Shown piece after piece: positions 27,973 to 37,332 of a DNA stretch of 64,000 nucleotides. Position numbers and translations under genes: made by a program. The notes beneath the pieces are model-generated. The model did not search any database, was not told the DNA's origin, and saw only the letters and a list, made by a program, of their open reading frames with translations. The stretch is from NCBI RefSeq assembly GCF_002150505.1, contig NZ_MSSV01000015.1, positions 62,001 through 126,000 on the forward strand. Direction: 5' to 3'. Every line of letters begins with the position of its first letter. The stretch's first letter is position 1. The DNA is from Algoriphagus ratkowskyi. GTDB lineage: Bacteria > Bacteroidota > Bacteroidia > Cytophagales > Cyclobacteriaceae.

Positions 27973-29139
27973 ATGCCAAAATTAATCCGAATCACCACTG
28001 TACCTATATCTCTTAAACTCTTGCTCGCAGGACAGATAAAGTTTATGAGTGACCAAGGTTGGGATGTATTAATGGTAAGTGCCGATGGCAGAGAGCTTCC
28101 TCACGTGATCAAAGTTGAGGGTGGTAGACATAAGATAATTCCTTTTACCCGAAAAATCACCCCTTTTCAAGATCTAAAATGCCTGTGGCTTTTGTATCAG
28201 CTGATCAAAAAGGAACGGCCCGACATCGTGCATACCCATACCCCAAAAGCTGGTCTCTTGGGGATGATTGCAGCAAAACTTGCCGGTGTGAAGGTGAGAA
28301 TTCATACACTTGCAGGTATTCCATTTATGGCTGCTTTGGGAAAAAAGAGGGATTTTTTAAAACAAATGGAGATGGTAACCTACAGTTTTGCTACTCATGT
28401 TTGGCCTAATTCTAATGGGTTAAAAAACTTTGTGATTGAGAACAAACTCTGCCTTGCCGAGAAACTGACGGTGATTGGTAAAGGCTCTTCCAATGGTGTT
28501 GACTTGGAGAAGTTCAATCGGGAAGTATTGAAGGAAAACCATTTGGTAGCTGCTACGATGCGTATTCTTCCTGGTGAAGATGATTTTATTATTTTGTCGG
28601 TTGGCAGATTAGTTAAAGACAAAGGAATCCAAGAATTAGTAAATGCTTTCTTGGGTTCTAAGATTGTAAGTAAATCTAAACTTGTTCTACTAGGAAGCTT
28701 CGAGCAAGATTTGAATCCACTTTCACCAGAAATCATTAAAACCATCACCGATCACCCTAGAATAGTACAGATAGATTGGACAGATCATGTCGCTCATTAT
28801 TTAGCATTAGCAGATGTATTGGTTCACGCATCCCATCGAGAAGGTTTTCCTAATGTGCTTTTAGAAGCAGCAGCAATGGAAGTTCCTGTGATTTGTTCAG
28901 ATGCAATCGGTAACACTGACGTGATTAGGCAGCAGATGACAGGGTTAATTTTCCCTGTCAAAAATGAAGCAGTATTAAAGGAAGCGATGGAGTTTGCTTA
29001 TGTGAAAAGGGATAAAATGGCTGAGCTTGCAGACAACCTTTATCAGGAAACCATCGAAAATTATAAACGAAGTAATATCCAAAATGAGATTTTCGCCCAA
29101 TACCAGCTTATTTTAAAGAGTGCAGATAGCACGGAATAA
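27973..29139 (+). CDS. Glycosyltransferase family 4
   Basis: A 388-residue GT-B enzyme that probably adds a sugar during surface polysaccharide or glycan assembly. The N-domain has RITTVPISLKLLLAGQIKFM and DIVHTHTPKAGLLGMIAAKL; the C-domain has SVGRLVKDKGIQELVNAF and the nucleotide-sugar motif HASHREGFPNVLLEAAAMEV with the ExxxxxxxE pair. I use ATG at 27973; a TTG lies directly before it. Two nucleotide-sugar enzyme genes follow downstream on the same strand, supporting a role in polysaccharide synthesis, though a 160-base gap separates them. Confidence 0.88.
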   Translation: MPKLIRITTVPISLKLLLAGQIKFMSDQGWDVLMVSADGRELPHVIKVEGGRHKIIPFTRKITPFQDLKCLWLLYQLIKKERPDIVHTHTPKAGLLGMIAAKLAGVKVRIHTLAGIPFMAALGKKRDFLKQMEMVTYSFATHVWPNSNGLKNFVIENKLCLAEKLTVIGKGSSNGVDLEKFNREVLKENHLVAATMRILPGEDDFIILSVGRLVKDKGIQELVNAFLGSKIVSKSKLVLLGSFEQDLNPLSPEIIKTITDHPRIVQIDWTDHVAHYLALADVLVHASHREGFPNVLLEAAAMEVPVICSDAIGNTDVIRQQMTGLIFPVKNEAVLKEAMEFAYVKRDKMAELADNLYQETIENYKRSNIQNEIFAQYQLILKSADSTE

Positions 29140-29300
29140 CTTATATTTGGCCATTAAAAACTTGAATTTTATCTTTGAAATCTAGCATGTCGCGAGCGAC
29201 ACATTGAGGATTTTCTCGATACCTATCGGGATAACCTTGGGAGATTCCAGCCCGATATATCAGGAATAATAGTGACCAATATCAAACAAATTAGAAACAC

Positions 29301-30353
29301 ATGAAGTACCTGGTTACCGGGACTGCCGGATTTATTGGATTTCACGTTGCGCAGCAACTTTTGGAAAGGGGAGATGAAGTAGTTGGGTTGGATATAATCA
29401 ACAATTATTACGATGTCAATTTGAAATATGCACGTTTGGAGCATATGGGTATTCAGCGCGAAGAAGTCAAGAAAAACGTAATTGTCCAATCAAATAGCAT
29501 TCCAGGATATAGATTCATTCAGCTTGATCTATCAGTTAAAGAGCCATTGGTTGAGCTTTTTGCCACAGAAAAATTTGATGTGGTAATTCACTTAGCTGCT
29601 CAAGCCGGAGTACGCTACTCCTTGAGCAACCCCGAAGTTTATATAGAAAGTAATATTGTAGCATTCTTAAATATTCTTGAATCCTGCCGCTTTCATCCAG
29701 TAAAGCATTTGGTATATGCTTCGTCTAGCTCTGTGTACGGATCAAATGAAAAAATGCCATTTTCAACTTCAGATTCTGTTGACCATCCGATAAGTTTATA
29801 CGCTGCATCCAAGAAAGCTAATGAACTGATGGCCCATACATATAGCCATCTTTTTAACATTCCAACAACTGGTTTAAGATTTTTTACGGTTTATGGGCCA
29901 TGGGGAAGACCAGATATGGCATTGTTTCTGTTTACAGAAGCCATCTTGAAAGGTGAACCAATACAGGTGTTCAACTATGGGAATATGAAGCGTGACTTCA
30001 CTTACATAGATGATATCGTAACTGGAGTAATTAAAGTAGCTGACAGACCGGCACGTCCTAATATTGATTTTGATGGTCAGAATCCTGATCCTGGAAGTTC
30101 TAAGGTTCCATATAAAGTATACAATATTGGAAACTCATCTCCAGTTTTATTGATGGACTACATTCATGCGGTAGAAAAAGGATTGGGTAAAAAGGCGGAG
30201 ATGAATATGCTTCCATTACAACCTGGTGACGTGCCAGCTTCTCATGCGGAAGTTTCGGATTTGGTTCGAGATACGGGATATAAACCAGCCACACCAATAG
30301 ATCAAGGGGTGAAATCCTTCACTGATTGGTATTTAGACTATTACAAAAAATAA
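29301..30353 (+). CDS. UDP-glucuronate 4-epimerase
   Basis: NAD-dependent SDR-extended enzyme that makes UDP-galacturonate from UDP-glucuronate for surface polysaccharides. The 350 residues include TGTAGFIGFHVAQQLLERGD for NAD, HLAAQAGVRYSLSNPEVYIE, and the catalytic serine/tyrosine region SSSSVYGSNEKMPFS with YAASKKANE. FFTVYGPWGRPDMALFLFTE and FNYGNMKRDFTYIDDIV are typical of CapI/LspL-type epimerases. The start is fixed by MKYLVTGTAGFIG. It is followed after one base by rfbB, so the pair is co-transcribed. Confidence 0.93.
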   Translation: MKYLVTGTAGFIGFHVAQQLLERGDEVVGLDIINNYYDVNLKYARLEHMGIQREEVKKNVIVQSNSIPGYRFIQLDLSVKEPLVELFATEKFDVVIHLAAQAGVRYSLSNPEVYIESNIVAFLNILESCRFHPVKHLVYASSSSVYGSNEKMPFSTSDSVDHPISLYAASKKANELMAHTYSHLFNIPTTGLRFFTVYGPWGRPDMALFLFTEAILKGEPIQVFNYGNMKRDFTYIDDIVTGVIKVADRPARPNIDFDGQNPDPGSSKVPYKVYNIGNSSPVLLMDYIHAVEKGLGKKAEMNMLPLQPGDVPASHAEVSDLVRDTGYKPATPIDQGVKSFTDWYLDYYKK

Positions 30354-30354
30354 A

Positions 30355-31407
30355 ATGAGCAAATCAATTTTGATTACCGGAGGTGCCGGGTTTATCGGCA
30401 GCCATGTTATTCAACTATTCGTTGAAAAATATCCAGCATATACTATTGTCAATCTTGATGCATTGACTTATGCAGGAAATCTGGAAAATTTGAAAGCAGT
30501 GGAAGGAGCATCCAATTACACTTTCGAAAAAGCAGACATTCAAGATGAGGCAGCACTAAAAGCTATTTTTGAAAAGCATAGCATCACAGATGTCATCCAT
30601 CTTGCAGCAGAATCGCATGTCGACAGATCGATCACAGATCCTTTAGCATTTGTGAAAACGAATGTTTTTGGAACAGTGAATCTGCTAAATGCAGCGAAGG
30701 AATTCTGGAAGGATAATCTTTCAGATCACCTGTTCTATCACGTGTCTACCGATGAAGTCTACGGTTCATTGCATGATGGAGGGTTCTTTTTGGAAACTAC
30801 GGCTTACGATCCGCAGTCTCCCTATTCAGCTTCTAAAGCTTCTTCAGACCATTTTGTACGAGCGTATGCAAATACTTATGGTATGAAAACAGTGATTTCG
30901 AATTGCTCCAACAATTACGGCCCTAATCATTTCCCTGAGAAATTGATTCCTCTATGCATCCATAATATCAAGAATAACAAACCTCTGCCAGTCTACGGAA
31001 AAGGGGAAAATGTCCGCGATTGGCTATTTGTGAAAGATCACGCACGAGCAATTGATACGGTTTTTCATCAAGGCAGAACTGGAGAAACATACAACATAGG
31101 TGGTTTCAACGAATGGAAAAACATTGATATTGTTAAGCTTCTTTGTGCCAAAATGGACGAGAAACTAGGTAGAGATGCAGGAACCTCTGAGAAGCTGATC
31201 ACTTACGTGAAAGACCGTGCTGGGCATGACTTGCGCTATGCAATTGACGCTACGAAGATTCAGAAGGAACTGGGCTGGGAGCCAAGTTTGCAATTCGAAG
31301 AAGGCATAGAAATTACCATAGATTGGTTTCTAGCAAATCAGGATTGGCTGGATCGCATCACTTCTGGAGCATATCAGGAATACTATGATAAGCACTACAA
31401 CAACTAA
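30355..31407 (+). CDS. rfbB: dTDP-glucose 4,6-dehydratase
   Basis: Second step towards dTDP-rhamnose and related deoxysugars: turns dTDP-glucose to the 4-keto-6-deoxy form using bound NAD. The 350 residues show ITGGAGFIGSHVIQLF, HLAAESHVDRSITDP, STDEVYGSLHDG with the active-site DE pair, and YSASKASSDHFVRAY. NCSNNYGPNHFPEKLIPLCI and GKGENVRDWLFVKDHARAI complete the family pattern. The genes for RfbA, RfbC and RfbD are not here. It starts one base after the epimerase and ends in a terminator. Confidence 0.95.
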   Translation: MSKSILITGGAGFIGSHVIQLFVEKYPAYTIVNLDALTYAGNLENLKAVEGASNYTFEKADIQDEAALKAIFEKHSITDVIHLAAESHVDRSITDPLAFVKTNVFGTVNLLNAAKEFWKDNLSDHLFYHVSTDEVYGSLHDGGFFLETTAYDPQSPYSASKASSDHFVRAYANTYGMKTVISNCSNNYGPNHFPEKLIPLCIHNIKNNKPLPVYGKGENVRDWLFVKDHARAIDTVFHQGRTGETYNIGGFNEWKNIDIVKLLCAKMDEKLGRDAGTSEKLITYVKDRAGHDLRYAIDATKIQKELGWEPSLQFEEGIEITIDWFLANQDWLDRITSGAYQEYYDKHYNN

Positions 31408-31408
31408 A

Positions 31409-31438
31409 AAAAAACCCGATTATAAATCGGGTTTTTTT
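31409..31438 (+). terminator. Intrinsic terminator after rfbB
   Basis: ACCCGATT-ATA-AATCGGGT with A-rich left flank and seven T on the right, starting 2 bases after the rfbB stop. It may also serve the converging lipoprotein gene (stop at 31530). Confidence 0.88.
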
Positions 31439-31529
31439 ATGCCTTAAATTTAAGGTTTTAACTATTTGCCTTAGCTTTTCAGTGATAGAATAGCACGATA
31501 ATAATAGTCGAGCATATCTAAATTATCTT

Positions 31530-32129
31530 TTACTTTAAAACAACAGGGAAAGTAATATCCAAATCAGATTCGCCGCCAGCCTTAACATATTCTTCAAAGT
31601 TTGGATTGGAAGCTCCAGGGAAGCTTTTATCCAAATCATGGCGAAGGATGATCTGCATATTCGCATTGTTAAAACCTGGACTCTGCTGTACAGTTAGTTT
31701 TCCTTTCAAACCTATTAACTCACTACCTCCGTCATTATACTGGTAGCTTAAAAATGGTGAGCTATTAAAAGCTGACCCTAAGAAGTAGAATTGGTGGGCC
31801 TCACCTTCAGCTTTGATCTCTTCTGTAATGTCTTCATTGGCGACAGAATTAAATACGTCAATAGTCATTTGATACGTTTTGCCTTTTTCGAGCATTACGG
31901 TTTCAATATTGGGGGTTGTTCCAATTTCTATTCCTTCTGCATCAGAAGCGGTGAAATCAAATGAATCTCCCACTAAATTTCCACTGGCATCCAATTCATG
32001 GAAAGTAAGTGTGACGTCTGTAATTAATTCTCCGTCATTCTCTATTACAGGATCTTCACTTTCACAGCTTGTGAAAGTAAATGAAACTAGAGCTAATGCG
32101 ATGAGGTAAAGTTTGTTGCTTGTTTTCAT
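31530..32129 (-). CDS. Outer-membrane lipoprotein partner of the TonB receptor
   Basis: A 199-residue lipoprotein, taking ATG at 32129; its lipobox is FTSC with Cys22, and the longer frame would bury the signal. The mature part is a beta-sandwich with the layout DVTLTFHELDASGN, EAHQFYFLGSAFN and IILRHDLDKS, ending AGGESDLDITFPVVLK. This pattern is seen in Bacteroidota lipoproteins encoded beside TonB-dependent receptors. It starts 10 bases after the receptor gene stop, so the two are co-transcribed and the lipoprotein probably binds the receptor's substrate at the cell surface. The substrate is not known. Confidence 0.75.
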   Translation of the reverse strand: MKTSNKLYLIALALVSFTFTSCESEDPVIENDGELITDVTLTFHELDASGNLVGDSFDFTASDAEGIEIGTTPNIETVMLEKGKTYQMTIDVFNSVANEDITEEIKAEGEAHQFYFLGSAFNSSPFLSYQYNDGGSELIGLKGKLTVQQSPGFNNANMQIILRHDLDKSFPGASNPNFEEYVKAGGESDLDITFPVVLK

Positions 32130-32139
32130 GAGGTGTTGG

Positions 32140-34446
32140 TTAGAATTCATAATTGATTTTAAGAAGAATATTGGTTCCCATATCGTAGGTGAAGTACCGG
32201 AAGCGATTCATGTAGTCTTTGTAACTTGTATTGAACAGGTTCTGTACTTGTAGTCCTAGGTTCAATTTATCGTCTGCTAGGTTGAATTGCTTTTGATAGG
32301 AAAGATTGAAAAGCGCATAAGCGGGTGGAGGAGGTGCAATATCAAAAGCTGGTTCTCTATTTTGCTTTGCTACCAACACATTACTTACCGTGATTTTATT
32401 TGTCGGCGATCCAGCATCCTTCGCGAAATCATAAGAGATTCCCCAATCCATTCTATTGGAAGGAATAAAAGGGAAATAGCTATCGTTATCCGTATTCTTA
32501 GCCTGGACAATAGAGCCTTTCAGGTAGCCACTGATCCTATCTGTAAACTCATAACTACCCGCAAAGTCAAACCCATAGAATAATGCGTTGGCTTGCAAGT
32601 ATTCATAGATATTAAAGGTACCTCTCAGGCTTACAAAAACTTCTCCTGTTGGATTTAGATAAATGTAATCGCTGATAGGATTCAGGTAGGCTGTAAACTC
32701 CAAATGAGTTCTTTTTCCATCATATTGAAGTTCGTTGATCCACTTCAGCGATTTCTCCGACTCCAAATCAGAATTCCCAATTTCCACTGCTGCAGCTCCA
32801 TGATGAAGACCTTCGCTGAATAACTCATTGACATTCGGTGGTCTCCAAGCTGATCCAAGATTGGAATTAAAGGTCAAGTCTGGACTGATATGATAAAGAC
32901 CACCGATGAACGCTGATAAATTTTGATAATCCAGCTTTGCTGTTCTTAGTTCTTGGCCGATATATCTGGCAGTACTTACATTTCTAAAGTCATATCTCAG
33001 TCCTGCTTCTACTTCCAGCGGGCCTTTGGAATACTTTTCCATGGCATAGAAACCCACGTTTGCCATGTCATAGTTTGGAATTAATGGTGTCACTCCAGTA
33101 CCAGGGATATTGGTATTTGCCTGTTGGATAAAGTTGATCCCCCAAGTTCCACTGAATTCATTCTCATGGGTATGGTTCACATACAGATCGATTGTGTTGG
33201 TGAAAAGCTCCAGATCTAAACTTGCATTTTCATTCAGATCACCTCGTCTTTTGTCAAATTCCTGTCTGTGGTTCAGTTGAAACCCATATTGGAAATTCAA
33301 TTTCCAGCTTTCTGAAATATGGTAATGAGATTTCAATTTAGCCAAATGATGAGTAACACGCTGTTTAGGATTGATGATGGCATAGTCGAACTCCCCGTCA
33401 GTAAATGGTCTACCATTTTCAATGATTGCTTCTAAGTCAGAAAGATTGCCTGTGTGCGCATCAGTCAAAATTCCCAATTCGCTTTGAAAAAGGCTGTAAT
33501 AGGCTTCGATACCTATTTTTTTGGCACTGTAACCTACCGAACTACTTAAGTTTAACTCTGAAACACCTGTGTTACGCTGAAAATACCCTGGTGATTTCAC
33601 GTTTCCAGATCTTTTTGCGGAGCCTTGAACCCGATATCCTAAGCCCTTGATTTTGTCTGATCCGCCTACATGGACTAGGTTAATATTTCCCATTCTTCCA
33701 TTGCTTCCAGCGATTAGATTTAGACTTGTCTTGCTTGTTTTTTTAGTTGGAAGAGGAGCTGGATTTACCAAAATCACTCCACCCATTGCCTCAGGGCCAT
33801 ATCTAACTGTCTCAGCACCTTTTACCACTGTGATTTCATCCGCTAAGAAAGGGTCAATCTCAGGTGCGTGTTCAGCTCCCCATTGTTGCCCTTCCAGCCG
33901 GATTCCATTATTCATAATCATGATACGATTACTATGCATTCCGTGGATTACAGGTTTTGAGATGCTATTTCCAGTCGAAAAAGTAGAGACACCAGAGATT
34001 CTTCTTAGACTTTCACCTAGGTTTTCACCTCTGGATTCTAGTAAGGCTTCACCATAAAGTGCCGATACAGCTGTAGTAGTGGTCACGGCGTCTCGATGGC
34101 CGTGCACTTCTACACTTTGTAGTCCTAAAGCTTCTTCTTCTAGCCTGTAGGTTTTGGTGAACGTACCTGATTCTAAAAGAATAGTATCTTTAATTCCTTT
34201 ATGACCAAGGTATTGTATCGTCACAGTGTATGTTCCTTTGCAAAGATTTCTAACCGTAAAATTGCCGTTTTGATCACTTACGGCCCCTTCTTCAGCCTCG
34301 ATTACCCAAATGTATGCTGCTTCAATGGGTTCATTGTTTTCCAAATGGATGATTTTCCCTCTAATTGAGAGGTTACAATCCTGTGCTTGGACTTTAAATC
34401 CTAGCGACAATATGAGCACTAATAATATTCCTGTTTTCAAATTCAC
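32140..34446 (-). CDS. TonB-dependent outer-membrane receptor
   Basis: A 768-residue receptor: signal peptide to about residue 21 (FKVQAQ), a carboxypeptidase-regulatory-like domain (about 25-105, IRGKIIHLENNEPIEAAYIW), a plug (about 115-230), and a beta-barrel ending in the aromatic KINYEF. The plug contains KPVIHGMHSNRIMIMNNGIR and EGQQWGAEHAPEIDP, a signature shared by a group of receptors including zinc-uptake ZnuD-type proteins, so a metal ion is one possible substrate (inference). The start is GTG at 34446; TTG six bases later (MKTGILLVLILSL) is an alternative. It is followed by its partner lipoprotein gene. Confidence 0.88.
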   Translation of the reverse strand: MNLKTGILLVLILSLGFKVQAQDCNLSIRGKIIHLENNEPIEAAYIWVIEAEEGAVSDQNGNFTVRNLCKGTYTVTIQYLGHKGIKDTILLESGTFTKTYRLEEEALGLQSVEVHGHRDAVTTTTAVSALYGEALLESRGENLGESLRRISGVSTFSTGNSISKPVIHGMHSNRIMIMNNGIRLEGQQWGAEHAPEIDPFLADEITVVKGAETVRYGPEAMGGVILVNPAPLPTKKTSKTSLNLIAGSNGRMGNINLVHVGGSDKIKGLGYRVQGSAKRSGNVKSPGYFQRNTGVSELNLSSSVGYSAKKIGIEAYYSLFQSELGILTDAHTGNLSDLEAIIENGRPFTDGEFDYAIINPKQRVTHHLAKLKSHYHISESWKLNFQYGFQLNHRQEFDKRRGDLNENASLDLELFTNTIDLYVNHTHENEFSGTWGINFIQQANTNIPGTGVTPLIPNYDMANVGFYAMEKYSKGPLEVEAGLRYDFRNVSTARYIGQELRTAKLDYQNLSAFIGGLYHISPDLTFNSNLGSAWRPPNVNELFSEGLHHGAAAVEIGNSDLESEKSLKWINELQYDGKRTHLEFTAYLNPISDYIYLNPTGEVFVSLRGTFNIYEYLQANALFYGFDFAGSYEFTDRISGYLKGSIVQAKNTDNDSYFPFIPSNRMDWGISYDFAKDAGSPTNKITVSNVLVAKQNREPAFDIAPPPPAYALFNLSYQKQFNLADDKLNLGLQVQNLFNTSYKDYMNRFRYFTYDMGTNILLKINYEF

Positions 34447-34964
34447 AATGCAAAAGTAAATGTCTTTGGAATTTTAAACCAGAATAAATGAAACAAAGTT
34501 GCATTTATAGGATGAGTGGTGAAAAAATGAATAGAATGTTATTGTTTTGAGGGCTATGTATTGTAGAAATTCTAAATAACATTGGTGAATATGTTTCAAA
34601 TCCACTAGTCTAGCCTGATTAGCTAAAGACTATTTCAGATCTATTACACAATGTCTTCAGCTGGTGAAGACTTGATCTAAATGTAGAAATTCTATTAGCT
34701 GCTAAGGTCAATACCTGATTTGTATTCTTTTAAATGTTAGGCCATTTCCTCTTGTCACTGCATATAGCTTCCGAAGCAGAAGGTTATGAATTGATTTAAT
34801 CCTTAGGATCTAAAGTATAAGTAGTATAACCCAAATCGTGTTCTAAATAAAAAAAAAGACAGCTGGCATCTTGTAGGTAATTACAATTCAAAATCTCTTG
34901 AAATTTTCCGTCATTCTGTGACAGTTAATTCTTTACTGAAAAATCTAATTCCTACTTTTAGCCC
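34447..34964. other. Intergenic region, no gene seen
   Basis: AT-rich spacer of 518 bases between the divergent TonB receptor and exonuclease genes. Apart from the -7 element listed separately I see no strong hairpin, repeat or reading frame. Confidence 0.5.
34451..34458 (-). promoter_or_regulatory. Candidate -7 promoter element of the TonB receptor gene
   Basis: TACTTTTG on the minus strand matches TAnnTTTG and lies only 4 bases before the GTG start. The -33 TTTG is absent at exact spacing. If used, the mRNA would be nearly leaderless, or translation would begin at the TTG inside the frame. Confidence 0.4.
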
Positions 34965-36329
34965 ATGGAATTTGCCATAGTAGATATTGAGACCACTGGC
35001 GGCGCAGCCAAATACGGTGGAATTACAGAAGTAGCAGTGCTCATTCACGACGGAGAATCGATTATACGAGAATATCAGACACTTATTAATCCTGAGCAAG
35101 CGATTCCCACCTACATCACTGGATTGACAGGGATAGATAATTTTATGGTTCGTCATATGCCTACTTTTTCTGTTATTCAGGACGAACTTTGGGAGCTGCT
35201 TAACGATAGAGTTTTCGTTGCACATAATGTTAGTTTTGATTTTGGTTTCCTTCGTGAGGCATTTTTGAGAGAGGGCAGGGAGTTGAAAACGCCTAAGCTA
35301 TGTACAGTAAAGTTGAGTAGAAAAGTCTATCCAGGATTAGGCTCCTATAGCTTAGGACGTCTTTGCGAAAGCCAAAAAATCCAGATTGAAGCTCGACACC
35401 GCGCGATGGGCGATGCGAAAGCGACTGCTATATTGTTTGATCGTATGATCAAATCTGACTACCAAATCATCAATCAATCGCTCAAGAAAAACACGGGAGA
35501 ATCTTTTCTGCCACCCAATTTCCCCCATTCCAGATTCAAAGAAATACCAACAGGATGTGGTGTTTATTACATGCTAGATGAGCGAGGGAAAGTAATTTAC
35601 GTGGGGAAAGCTATCAATATCAGAGAGCGATTTAAAAATCACTTTTCAGGGCAGGTATTACCAAATTTGAAATCCAAACTCAAAACAGAGGTTTTTGATT
35701 TGAAATGGGAGCTGACAGGAAGTGAATTTATGGCTTTGTTATTTGAAACGCTAGAAATCAAGAGATTATGGCCTAAATATAATTCAGCATTGAAGCTTCC
35801 TAAAAATCTTTTCGGGCTATTTCATTATGAAGATAATTCAGGGTATGGGAGATTTCAAATTTCGAAGATTTCCAAATTTTTTAAACCTATCGAATCTTTC
35901 TTCTCTATAGAAGAGGCCAATTCATTTCTAAAAGCAGGAATCAATACCTACGGTCTTTGTCCAAAATTATGCGGACTCCGAAAAGTAAATTGTGAGGAAT
36001 GGGATGAATCAAGATGCGAGGGAGCTTGTGACCTGCACGAACAACCAGAGGTTTACAATAGCAGGATTTCAGAGTTTATCGCTAAAATCAAAGAAAGTCA
36101 AAAGGAAATTCTAATCAAGCTGAATGGTAGAGATTCGAATGAAACTACTTATTGCATTTTTGAAAGCGGAATGCTGAGCAAATTTGCCTACATACAAAAT
36201 GATCAGATCTCAGACGACATTCCCTCTCAACTTGAGCTGGTGACTCAAGTGCCTGAGACCTATTACTTACTCAGACAATTCATCCACCAGCTCAACCCAG
36301 AGCAAATTCTAGTGTTGGAGACTAATTGA
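34965..36329 (+). CDS. DnaQ-type exonuclease fused to a UvrC-like GIY-YIG nuclease
   Basis: A 454-residue two-domain protein. Residues 1-165 are a DEDDh 3'-5' exonuclease: D7 and E9 in VDIETTGG, HNVSFDFGFL, and HRAMGDAKATA. Residues about 195-285 are a GIY-YIG nuclease domain (GCGVYYMLDERGKVIYVGKA then INIRERFKNHF) of the kind at the start of UvrC and Cho. The C-terminal part has a cysteine-rich stretch GLCPKLCGLRKVNC and CEGACDLHE, also seen in UvrC-type proteins. Homologues with this fusion occur in actinobacteria and Bacteroidota and are annotated as polymerase III epsilon-like; the joint role in repair is inferred. It is a single gene. Confidence 0.88.
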   Translation: MEFAIVDIETTGGAAKYGGITEVAVLIHDGESIIREYQTLINPEQAIPTYITGLTGIDNFMVRHMPTFSVIQDELWELLNDRVFVAHNVSFDFGFLREAFLREGRELKTPKLCTVKLSRKVYPGLGSYSLGRLCESQKIQIEARHRAMGDAKATAILFDRMIKSDYQIINQSLKKNTGESFLPPNFPHSRFKEIPTGCGVYYMLDERGKVIYVGKAINIRERFKNHFSGQVLPNLKSKLKTEVFDLKWELTGSEFMALLFETLEIKRLWPKYNSALKLPKNLFGLFHYEDNSGYGRFQISKISKFFKPIESFFSIEEANSFLKAGINTYGLCPKLCGLRKVNCEEWDESRCEGACDLHEQPEVYNSRISEFIAKIKESQKEILIKLNGRDSNETTYCIFESGMLSKFAYIQNDQISDDIPSQLELVTQVPETYYLLRQFIHQLNPEQILVLETN

Positions 36330-36335
36330 ACAGTA

Positions 36336-37235
36336 TTAAAGATTGTTTGCGCCAAATGTATCTCCCTGATTGATATCTCCCGTATCAAAACCTTTTTTGA
36401 ACCACTTCATCCGCTGTGCAGATGTGCCGTGTGTGAAGGAATCAGGAACTACTCGGCCTGAGGATTGCTTTTGAAGGCGATCATCTCCGATTGCATTTGC
36501 AGCGTTTAGGGCTTCATCCAAATCGCCTTTTTCCATCCATCCAAGTGATTTTTGGCTGTGATTAGCCCAAACGCCCGCTAAGAAATCAGCCTGCAGTTCT
36601 AATTTTACAGAATATTGATTGTATTCTTTCTCGCTTACCTGACCTCGAAGTCTATTCATTTCGTCAGTGACCCCCATGATTTTCTGGATATGATGTCCTA
36701 CTTCATGAGCAATTACATAGGCTTGAGCGAAATCGCCAGGAGCTTTTAACTTTACTTCCATCTCCTTGAAAAAGCTCAAATCTATGTAAAGCTTCTCGTC
36801 GGCTGGGCAATAAAATGGTCCTGTAGCACTTGAAGCCATTCCACATGCAGAAGATACTTGTCCATTGAAAAGCACTAAGGTAGGTTCTCTGTAATTTTGG
36901 AGAACTTGGTTCCATACATCCTCTGTGTCAGCTAGAATTGTTTCGCTAAAAGCAGCGAGTCGATCTTCCTCAGCAGTAGGAGTATAGTTGGTTTCCGTCG
37001 TGAATCCTTGACTTCCACCACCCATGAAATTCCCCAAGAAGGTTAGAGGATTGGTGCCAGTTACTACTGAAATAGCGATGACTATGCCGACGATGATTAG
37101 ACCCGTTTTGGAAAACAGAATTTTTATCAATGGACCAATTAACATAGGATTAAATCCGCCACCACGCGAACCGCCACCACTAAGACCCCGTCTATCATCA
37201 ACATTGGAGCTTCTTCTTTTTCCTTCCCATTTCAT
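36336..37235 (-). CDS. Neutral zinc metallopeptidase, YpfJ family
   Basis: A 299-residue membrane-anchored protein. I chose ATG at 37235, since MKWEGKRRSSNVDDRRG is the usual opening of the family and the longer frame adds 15 unrelated residues. A glycine-rich linker (18-28) is followed by a membrane segment (about 43-62), then a periplasmic domain with HEVGH (177-181), the zinc-protease motif. SACGMASSATGPFYCPADEK, RLRGQVSEKEYNQYSVKLEL and QADFLAGVWANH are family signatures. The substrate is unknown. It converges with the exonuclease fusion gene, 6 bases away. Confidence 0.9.
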   Translation of the reverse strand: MKWEGKRRSSNVDDRRGLSGGGSRGGGFNPMLIGPLIKILFSKTGLIIVGIVIAISVVTGTNPLTFLGNFMGGGSQGFTTETNYTPTAEEDRLAAFSETILADTEDVWNQVLQNYREPTLVLFNGQVSSACGMASSATGPFYCPADEKLYIDLSFFKEMEVKLKAPGDFAQAYVIAHEVGHHIQKIMGVTDEMNRLRGQVSEKEYNQYSVKLELQADFLAGVWANHSQKSLGWMEKGDLDEALNAANAIGDDRLQKQSSGRVVPDSFTHGTSAQRMKWFKKGFDTGDINQGDTFGANNL

Positions 37236-37299
37236 AGCATAAAAGGTTTTATTTTGTTTAAAATTAACCAAATTGAACAATCGGACATTATCTAAGAAC

Positions 37300-37307
37300 T
37301 ATTTTTG
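37300..37307 (+). promoter_or_regulatory. Candidate -7 promoter element of the DUF1080 gene
   Basis: TATTTTTG matches TAnnTTTG, 25 bases before the ATG at 37333. No TTTG lies at the 19-base spacing, so the match is partial. Confidence 0.4.
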
Positions 37308-37332
37308 AAAGAAAAACTTAAACCTAAAATCT

